Shown here piece after piece: positions 58,147-64,000 of a stretch of DNA of 64,000 nucleotides (position 1 is the first letter of the stretch; every line of letters begins with the position of its first letter). This DNA comes from Chloroflexota bacterium. GTDB taxonomy: Bacteria > Chloroflexota > Dehalococcoidia > DSTF01 > RBG-16-68-14. A program made the position numbers and the translations under genes. The notes below the pieces were generated by a model. The model was not told the origin of the DNA. It saw only the letters and a program-made list of their open reading frames with translations, and made no database searches. The DNA lies in contig JAJCYW010000006.1 of assembly GCA_029262675.1 (NCBI GenBank), positions 1 to 64,000 of the forward strand, read 5' to 3'.

Positions 58147-58170
58147 GTTGCAGACGGGGACGCCACCGGC

Positions 58171-59373
58171 ATGTTCTACGTTCACCAGCGTCTGGACCCC
58201 GCGTTCGAGGAGCTGCTACAGCGAGCGATAGCCGGCGACGAACTGACGCGAGACGACGGCGTTCGGCTGATCTCGGCCAAGGGTTCGGAGCTCTCCGCGC
58301 TGATGCTGGCCGCCAGCACCGTTCGTGACCAGGGCAAGGGCAGCACCGTCACGTACTCGCGCAACGTTTTCATCCCCCTCACCAATCTCTGCCGCCAGAA
58401 GTGCGGCTACTGCACGTTCGCTCGCGGCCCCAAGGACAGCAAGGCCCACACCATGTCGCCGGATGAAGTGCTGATGGTCGCGGAGGCGGGACGCCGACAG
58501 GGCTGCAAGGAGGCTCTCTTCTCGCTGGGCGAAAGACCAGAGGACACGTACGAATCCTATCGCGACGACTTGCGCCGCTTCGGGCATGAGACGACGATCT
58601 CCTACCTGCGCGAGCAGTGCGCCGCCGTCCTCAACGAGACGGGCCTGCTGCCACATGCGAACCCCGGCATCATGACACGGAATGAGGTCGTCTCCCTGCG
58701 GGAGAGCAACGTCAGCATGGGCCTGATGCTGGAGACGACGTCTGAACGGCTCCACGCCAAGACCGAGGCGCACTTCAACTGCCCCGGCAAAGTACCCGAG
58801 CTGCGACTGGACACGATGCGGTTCGCCGGCGAGCAGGGCGTCGCGTTCACCACCGGCATCCTGATCGGCATCGGCGAGACGTGGGAGGAGCGCGTCGACT
58901 CGGTCCTGGCGATCCGCGACGTGCACCGGGAGCACGGCAACATCCAGGAGGTGATCGTGCAGAACTTCCGCGTGAAGGACGACATCCCGATGCGCCACCG
59001 TGACGAGCCAAGCGTCTACGAGATGCTGCGCACGATCGCAACCGCCCGGCTGCTCTTCGGCCCCGGCATGAGCATCCAGGCGCCGCCGAACCTGACACCG
59101 GATTCCTACGGGCTCTACTTACTGGCCGGCATCAACGACTGGGGCGGCGTCTCGCCGCTGACGAAGGACTACATCAGCCCGGAGGCCCCCTGGCCGAAGA
59201 TCGTAGAGCTGGAAGAGGTGACGAACGAAGCCGGGTTCGATCTGCGCGAGCGGCTGGCCATCTACCCGAGCTTCGTCTCGGATGCGCGCTTCGTCCGCGA
59301 GGCCTGCCGTCCGCTGATCGAACGTTGGACCGACGAATCGGGCCTTGTCGCAACGGAGGAGTTACGAGCATGA
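58171..59373 (+). CDS. cofG: F420 synthase subunit CofG
   Basis: Radical SAM enzyme that, with CofH, makes the deazaflavin F0, the chromophore of coenzyme F420. The 400-residue protein has STVTYSRNVFIPLTNLCRQKCGYC, the CxxxCxxC cluster site, and GLMLETTSERL, ITT-like GILIGIGETWEERV and the C-terminal DWGGVSPLTKDYI. ATG at 58171 is chosen; the frame upstream runs through the leader terminator. cofH overlaps its end by 4 bp. The pair is separate, rather than fused as in many actinobacteria. Confidence 0.94.
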   Translation: MFYVHQRLDPAFEELLQRAIAGDELTRDDGVRLISAKGSELSALMLAASTVRDQGKGSTVTYSRNVFIPLTNLCRQKCGYCTFARGPKDSKAHTMSPDEVLMVAEAGRRQGCKEALFSLGERPEDTYESYRDDLRRFGHETTISYLREQCAAVLNETGLLPHANPGIMTRNEVVSLRESNVSMGLMLETTSERLHAKTEAHFNCPGKVPELRLDTMRFAGEQGVAFTTGILIGIGETWEERVDSVLAIRDVHREHGNIQEVIVQNFRVKDDIPMRHRDEPSVYEMLRTIATARLLFGPGMSIQAPPNLTPDSYGLYLLAGINDWGGVSPLTKDYISPEAPWPKIVELEEVTNEAGFDLRERLAIYPSFVSDARFVREACRPLIERWTDESGLVATEELRA

Positions 59374-60698
59374 GTACAGGACCGAACGGCAGCCGCCCGG
59401 ACGCCTGGCCCGACATCCGCAGCATCGAATCGCTGCTCGGTGAGCTCACGCCTGCCGTCGCAATGGCCATCGACCGCGCACTCGGCGGCGCGGACCTGTC
59501 GGCCAACGACGCGGTGACTCTCTTCGATTGCCGCGGTAGCGACGTCGAAGCGCTGACGCTCGCCGCCGACTACCTGCGCCGCGAACAGGCCGGCGACCAG
59601 GTAACGTACGTGGTCAACCGCAACATCAACTTCACGAACGTCTGCATCAAGCGCTGCGGCTTCTGCGCGTTCAGTCGCGACCACCGTACCGAGGAAGGCT
59701 ACCTGCTGCCTATCGAGGAGATCGTCCGGCGGGCAAGAGAAGCAGTAGAACTGGGCGCGACCGAGATCTGCGTCCAGGCCGGCCTGCCGCCGAAGATGGA
59801 GGGCGACCTGTACGAACGCACCTGCCGGGCGCTGAAGGAGGCGCTGCCGGAGCTGCACATCCACGGCTTCTCGCCGGAGGAGGTGCTCTACGGTTCGATC
59901 CGCGCCCGCTGCTCGATTCCCGAGATGCTGCGGCGGCTGAAGGAAGCCGGCGTCGGCAGTCTGCCCGGCACCTCCGCCGAGATTCTCGTGCAGGACGTGC
60001 GCGACCGCATCTCGCCCGGGCGCATCACCGTCGACCAGTGGCTGGAGGTCGTCACCTCGGCGCACGAGGCCGGCATCCCGACCAGCTCGACGATGATGTA
60101 CGGCCACGTGGAGACATCCGAGCACAAGGCGCGCCACCTGGCGCTGTTGCGCGACGTGCAGCGCCGCACGGGCGGCATCACGGAGTTCGTGCCACTCAGT
60201 TTCGTCCACGACGAGGCGCCGATGCACCAGAAGGGGCTAGTGGACGGCATCCGAGACGGCGCCACCGGGCTGGAGGTCGTAAAGACGTACGCCGTCGCGC
60301 GCCTCTTCCTGGGCCGCGACATCCCGAACCTGCAGGTCTCCTGGGTGAAGGAAGGCACCGCGCTGGCGCAACTCCTGCTGGCCGCCGGCGCCAACGACTT
60401 CGGCGGGACGCTGATCAACGAGAGCATCTCGACCGCCGCCGGGGCGGAGCACGGGCAACTGATGCGGCCATCGCAGTTCCGCGCGCTGATCCGCGAGGCA
60501 GGCCGCGTTCCCGCCGAACGGACGACGACCTACGACATCCGCCGCATCTTCGACGACCCGGCGAACGACCCCGTCGACCCGCTGGACACCGTCGAGTACG
60601 ACGAGCAGCGCTTCGGGACGTTCAACGTGCTGCTCCATCAAGACGACAACCGCTTCCGGGATACGTTCACGGGCGTGGGAGGCAAGGGACGCGACTAG
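59370..60698 (+). CDS. cofH: F420 synthase subunit CofH
   Basis: The second radical SAM subunit of F0 synthesis, uses tyrosine. The 442-residue protein has VNRNINFTNVCIKRCGFC (CxxxCxxC), EICVQAGLPPKMEGDLYE, HIHGFSPEEVLYG, GSLPGTSAEIL, and MMYGHVETSEHKARHL. ATG overlaps the cofG stop (ATGA). Its end overlaps the convergent LPxTG gene by 4 bp. CofC, CofD and CofE are not in the window. Confidence 0.94.
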   Translation: MSTGPNGSRPDAWPDIRSIESLLGELTPAVAMAIDRALGGADLSANDAVTLFDCRGSDVEALTLAADYLRREQAGDQVTYVVNRNINFTNVCIKRCGFCAFSRDHRTEEGYLLPIEEIVRRAREAVELGATEICVQAGLPPKMEGDLYERTCRALKEALPELHIHGFSPEEVLYGSIRARCSIPEMLRRLKEAGVGSLPGTSAEILVQDVRDRISPGRITVDQWLEVVTSAHEAGIPTSSTMMYGHVETSEHKARHLALLRDVQRRTGGITEFVPLSFVHDEAPMHQKGLVDGIRDGATGLEVVKTYAVARLFLGRDIPNLQVSWVKEGTALAQLLLAAGANDFGGTLINESISTAAGAEHGQLMRPSQFRALIREAGRVPAERTTTYDIRRIFDDPANDPVDPLDTVEYDEQRFGTFNVLLHQDDNRFRDTFTGVGGKGRD

Positions 60699-61861
60699 CG
60701 CCGCCGCAAGAGCAACCCTCCGGCTCCCAGCGTGAGCACTCCCAGCACACCCAGGACGACAAGCCCCATCCCGGACGAGCTCCGTACGCTCCGCCCGCCG
60801 GACCCCGTGTCGGGCAGCCGCAAGTCCAGCTCGATCTCCTGGAGTCCGGGCTGCCATGGAATCGAGCCGGCAGGCCGACCGTCGATCGTGAACGTAACGG
60901 TCGCGCCGGCACGTCCACAGCCGGGCTGGACCTCTGCTGAGGGCCCGATCAGGCGCGAGAAGCCCGCCTGATCGGGCGGGAACACTCGAAGCGCCTGCGT
61001 AGTCCGTATCGTCGTTTGGCCGCAAATGGTGTCGCCCACCATCGCCAGCACGGGGGCGCCGTCCCCAGGCAGTCCCGCGGCGGGAACCTCCATCCAGTAC
61101 CAGGCATGATGCTCCATTGCCGCAAGAGAAACGAAGTCGATCTGGAGGAAGTTCTCCACCTCAGCGTACGGAACCCAGGACGCTGTTTCGGTAGCCTGCA
61201 CGCCGCCCACCCGGAAGCTCACCACAGCTCCGCGGCTCGCGCAGCCCTCCCGCTCGCGTTCACCGAGCACGTTGATGACGAAGTCGACCCCGCTGTCAGC
61301 CAACACAGTACTCGTGCCACAGACAAGGCCGTTGACTAGCGCCTCGATACGCGTTCCCGATGGGGCTCGCCTGTCCTCGAGGACAGCCCGACCAACTATC
61401 ACCGCCGCTTCGGTCGGTCGAGCCCCGAAGTTAACTTCGACCGTCTGCCCATCCCCCACCGTGACCGGGACGGTTGACGGCATCGTGGCCGTCCAGGGAA
61501 GCGGCGCACCAACGCAGTAGCTCCCGGCTAGAGGATGGAAGCTAAAGCTGAACACATCGGCGCAGCCACCTTGTCTTTCATCCAACTCCACGGTCAGATC
61601 GTACCTGCCCGGCGCCGCCTCGAGCGTGAACGTTCCGTCGACACCATTACCCGTGCTTCCAAGCGTAGCGCCATCCGGTTTCAACACAACATCGCGCGAT
61701 AGCCCCTCCTCCCCGGGGTCTTGGGTCCCATCCTCATCCCTGTCGTGGAACACGACGCCGGTGATAGTGCCGCTTGCCTCCTGCCCCATCGCTGGTGTAC
61801 CCGCGAGCAGCGCGCCGGCGGCAATGAGAAGGAGGATGAGAAGTGGCCAGTAGTTCTTCAT
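60695..61861 (-). CDS. LPxTG-anchored surface protein with SdrD B-like module
   Basis: A 388-residue exported protein. A signal peptide (MKNYWPLLILLLIAAGALLA, cleavage near AMG) precedes a SD-repeat B-like or carboxypeptidase-regulatory module (TGVVFHDRDEDGTQDPGEEGLS, with a calcium-binding loop), then beta-rich domains. The C-terminus has LPDTG, a hydrophobic helix (GLVVLGVLGVLTLGAG) and RRR, the complete sortase sorting signal. GAGGA precedes the ATG. Expected to be covalently attached to the cell wall. Sortase is not in the window. Confidence 0.85.
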   Translation of the reverse strand: MKNYWPLLILLLIAAGALLAGTPAMGQEASGTITGVVFHDRDEDGTQDPGEEGLSRDVVLKPDGATLGSTGNGVDGTFTLEAAPGRYDLTVELDERQGGCADVFSFSFHPLAGSYCVGAPLPWTATMPSTVPVTVGDGQTVEVNFGARPTEAAVIVGRAVLEDRRAPSGTRIEALVNGLVCGTSTVLADSGVDFVINVLGEREREGCASRGAVVSFRVGGVQATETASWVPYAEVENFLQIDFVSLAAMEHHAWYWMEVPAAGLPGDGAPVLAMVGDTICGQTTIRTTQALRVFPPDQAGFSRLIGPSAEVQPGCGRAGATVTFTIDGRPAGSIPWQPGLQEIELDLRLPDTGSGGRSVRSSSGMGLVVLGVLGVLTLGAGGLLLRRR

Positions 61862-61953
61862 AGTCAGTCCTCGCCAGGGAGTATTGGCTCATGGAGACCA
61901 AATTTCCCGTCAATGATAAGTGATAAGCCGACCATTCGCCACCGTGCGCGCGC

Positions 61954-61987
61954 AAAGAGGCCCGCACCTTCTGGTGCGGGCCTCTTT
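61954..61987. terminator. Bidirectional terminator hairpin
   Basis: Perfect 15-bp arms (61954-61968 and 61973-61987), loop TTCT, with AAA at the left end and TTT at the right. It lies downstream of the lipoprotein gene at 62017 and upstream of the LPxTG gene. Confidence 0.85.
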
Positions 61988-62016
61988 GGAGATATGCCTG
62001 GTAAGGGCTGTCACCC

Positions 62017-62886
62017 CTACGGGAGCAGCAACGGGGTGGCGGACACTGGATCATTGTGTTCCATGTCGCCGGGCTCTAGCTGCGGGCCGCACGAGACCGA
62101 CGTCACGAACGTCTCCGCCTCCAGGCCCTGCACGAGGGCGAGGCACGCGTCTTCCGTTGTAGCAGCGAAGTTCGCCACGCCCGTCGGCGGGAACGACTCC
62201 TGGACCACGTACTCGGCGTCCGGGTCGAAGTCGCGGATCCGCGCGCCGACCTCATCCAGGTGGTCTGCCAAGACCGTCTCATTGAACCGGATCGTGATCG
62301 TGTACTGGTTCTCAACAGCAGGAATCAGGTCCGGCGGCGCGAGCGGAAGTTCGCCTCCGTCCATGTCGCACTCCGCCCCCGCTAGACACGTGCCGTTCAC
62401 GATCGTGTCTTCGCAGTCGGGCGCGTCTTCCGCGCACACCGCGTTCGTCACCGCACCGTCCGGATTCGAGTCATCGTAGCCGGGGTCGCCTGGCTCGAGC
62501 ACTGGTCCGCAGGACAGCTCGGAGATCGAACCCACCTCCTCGTCGAGCCCCGCGCGAACAACATCACAGAATTCTTCGACGTCTGTGTTGATCACCCCAT
62601 AGAGTTGGGGAGGGAGCGATTCCGCGCTTAGCACCTCCGCCGCCGCATCGTAACCGCCAAGCAACCGAACCACCACATCGGCGTCCGTCATCTCGTATCG
62701 TTCCTGATCGAATCGGACACTGACTTCGTAATCGGCGCCGCCCAACGCCTGATCCTCGCCATCCACCGGCAGGCCGTCACTATCCGCCGCGATCTCTGTG
62801 TTAGTATCACCGCTGCCGCCCCCGCAGGCTGCCGCGCCGAGCGCTAGCAGGCCCATCAATCCTATGAGTAGTAGCCACTTCTTCAT
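62017..62886 (-). CDS. Lipoprotein of unknown function with two acidic repeats
   Basis: A 289-residue lipoprotein starting MKKWLLLIGLMGLLALGAAAC (lipobox AAAC) followed by GGGSGD. The mature part has two related modules. Each has a YTITIRF-type strand (VSVRFDQERYEMT and YTITIRFNETVLAD) and a C-terminal motif GPVLEPGDPGYDD / GPQLEPGDMEHND, and each carries a conserved Cys pair (FCDV / ACLA). No known family recognised. Strong ribosome site AAGGAG precedes the ATG; frames further upstream are discarded. Confidence 0.72.
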   Translation of the reverse strand: MKKWLLLIGLMGLLALGAAACGGGSGDTNTEIAADSDGLPVDGEDQALGGADYEVSVRFDQERYEMTDADVVVRLLGGYDAAAEVLSAESLPPQLYGVINTDVEEFCDVVRAGLDEEVGSISELSCGPVLEPGDPGYDDSNPDGAVTNAVCAEDAPDCEDTIVNGTCLAGAECDMDGGELPLAPPDLIPAVENQYTITIRFNETVLADHLDEVGARIRDFDPDAEYVVQESFPPTGVANFAATTEDACLALVQGLEAETFVTSVSCGPQLEPGDMEHNDPVSATPLLLP

Positions 62887-63026
62887 GGTCGGGTCTCCTT
62901 GGTTCGCTGCAATCCTGGTTTCCCGTTCACTTGCATGACGTTCGAAAGCGCCCGGCGGTTCCCTACCGCCTCGCCTGTGTGATCCGCGCACCGGACCCAA
63001 GTCGCGAAAACTGGCATGATGGGCGC

Positions 63027-64000
63027 ATGCAGATTATCCGACACGGACAGCTGGCCCCGTTCACGCTTCTGCTGCTGGCGCTGGCGATCGCGGCCTGCGG
63101 CGGCTCCGGTGACTCCGGCGGGCGCGGCCTGCTCGGCGGCACCGATACAGACGTCCGCAGCGTCTCGCTCGACGACGTTCACGTCGATACGTTCATCGCG
63201 GGTTCCGTGCCGCTCTCTGTAATCGAGGAGGAGCGGCTGCTGACGCTGCGGGACGCGATCCCCCCGTTGGACAACCCTCGCTACGACGACGCCGCGGGCG
63301 GCGAGTGGCTGCAGCCGAACGATCTCGTGCTGGGCTACGTCGCGGCGGACGGCACGGCCTACGCCTATCCGGTCAAGATCCTCAACCTGCACGAGATCGT
63401 CAACGACACGCTGACCGGCAGAGACGTGCTCGTCACGTACTGCCCGCTCTGCCGCAGCGGCATCGTCTACGACCGCAACCTCGGTGAACAACTGCTGTCG
63501 TTCGGCAACACCAGCGCGCTCTACGAGGCCGACCTGGTGATGTACGACAGGCAGACGCTCTCCTACTGGTTCCAGGTGGCCGGAGAGGCCATCATCGGCG
63601 AGAAGACGGGCGCGCGGCTGGAGCCGCTGCCCTCCGTGACGACGACTTGGTCAGAGTGGCGGCTGCTGCATCCACAGACGCTGGTGCTCTCCCGCGACAC
63701 CGGGTTCGGCCGCGATTACGACCGTGAGATCGCCGCCGACATCCAGGACTTTGTCAACGACGGCGTATTCCCGTTCCCCGTCACCGACGCTGCGAAGGAC
63801 GGCCGCCTGCCGGCGGGCGAGTTGGTGCTGGGCGTGGAGGCCGGAGGCGAGCGGCGCGCCTATCCGATCGCGTCGCTCGGCGACGCGGCTCTGAACGACG
63901 AGCTCGGCAGCACAGCCATCGCCATCCTCGCCCGAGATGGAGGGACGGCCGCGGCGTACGCCGCCACCGTTGCCGGGCGGACGCTGACGTTCGAGCGGCG
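63027..64000 (+). CDS. DUF3179 lipoprotein, 3' end outside window
   Basis: The frame opens at ATG 63027 and stays open to the window edge, so at least 324 codons. The N-terminus MQIIRHGQLA and a hydrophobic stretch lead to the lipobox IAAC (Cys24) GGSGDSGG. The body is a DUF3179 domain: NLHEIVNDTLTGRDVLVTYCPLCRSGIVYDR, LVMYDRQTLSYWFQVAGEAIIG, and WRLLHPQTLVLSRDTGFGRDY. The family is of unknown function, with conserved Cys residues in YCPLC. A weak ribosome site precedes the ATG. Confidence 0.85.
   Translation, partial: MQIIRHGQLAPFTLLLLALAIAACGGSGDSGGRGLLGGTDTDVRSVSLDDVHVDTFIAGSVPLSVIEEERLLTLRDAIPPLDNPRYDDAAGGEWLQPNDLVLGYVAADGTAYAYPVKILNLHEIVNDTLTGRDVLVTYCPLCRSGIVYDRNLGEQLLSFGNTSALYEADLVMYDRQTLSYWFQVAGEAIIGEKTGARLEPLPSVTTTWSEWRLLHPQTLVLSRDTGFGRDYDREIAADIQDFVNDGVFPFPVTDAAKDGRLPAGELVLGVEAGGERRAYPIASLGDAALNDELGSTAIAILARDGGTAAAYAATVAGRTLTFER

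Noticed and set aside
57979..58170. 64-residue N-terminal extension of CofG
   Set aside because: It runs through the promoter and the intrinsic terminator; conserved CofG similarity starts near the ATG at 58171.

Overview
The window is a stretch of a high-GC bacterial chromosome, densely packed and largely operonic, with no plasmid, phage or insertion-sequence core. The gene content points to the Chloroflexota, most plausibly a Dehalococcoidia/SAR202-like lineage. The signs are a very large Chlor_Arch_YYY (DUF2298) membrane protein, coenzyme F420 genes (cofG, cofH) with F420-type nitroreductase-like proteins, dockerin-like secreted proteins, DUF1786 and DUF3179 proteins, and a CsoR-CopA copper module. 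This is inference from families; no rRNA or other phylogenetic marker lies in the window.

Layout. 0-9 kb: a cell-surface dockerin/prealbumin-repeat protein (cut by the window edge), then a minus-strand run reading murI, eno, a thioesterase, a LOG-like protein, a lipoprotein metalloprotease, a Xer recombinase and another secreted dockerin-like protein. 9-17 kb: a Rad52-like protein, gap, a cupredoxin lipoprotein, and the giant DUF2298 protein. The latter is translationally coupled to a peroxiredoxin-like gene whose two CxxC positions are both in-frame TGA. 17-24.5 kb: a TPP-riboswitch-controlled thiamine operon (thiD, thiC, a small membrane protein, an AbiU2/HEPN-like protein, thiG, thiE, a thiS-thiO fusion), with a second thiE on the opposite strand. 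24.5-31.6 kb: an EamA transporter, rfbD with a coupled small ORF, dapA and asd, a DUF402 protein, an enoyl-CoA hydratase and a zinc alcohol dehydrogenase.

31.7-36 kb: a Na/Ca exchanger-like protein, an HD-GYP membrane protein, two tandem winged-helix regulators, and a non-coding stretch rich in hairpins. 36-45.5 kb: fmdB, dtd, a nitroreductase-like gene, then a TCA-cycle cluster (isocitrate dehydrogenase, DUF1028, malate dehydrogenase, fumarase alpha, a cyclase-family hydrolase, fumarase beta), followed by a tiny membrane ORF behind a strong promoter and a DUF1786 protein. 45.5-53.5 kb: an unknown gene with a palindromic leader and a relic of its own paralogue, an enoyl-CoA hydratase, a patatin, and a copper-response cluster (csoR, DJ-1-like, methyltransferase, copA, methyltransferase, nitroreductase-like). 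53.5-64 kb: murT-gatD, an EEP-family lipoprotein, a nucleotide cyclase with a DUF4097 protein, cofG-cofH behind a leader terminator, an LPxTG surface protein, a lipoprotein, and a DUF3179 lipoprotein that runs off the end.

The most notable signal is at 16786-17343. It is a single reading frame of an AhpC/TSA_2-type protein in which exactly the two redox cysteines of CxxC are TGA codons, followed at a suitable distance by a SECIS-like hairpin. It is best read as a double-selenocysteine (UxxU) protein. The second regulatory novelty is a promoter plus a long intrinsic terminator in the leader of cofG.
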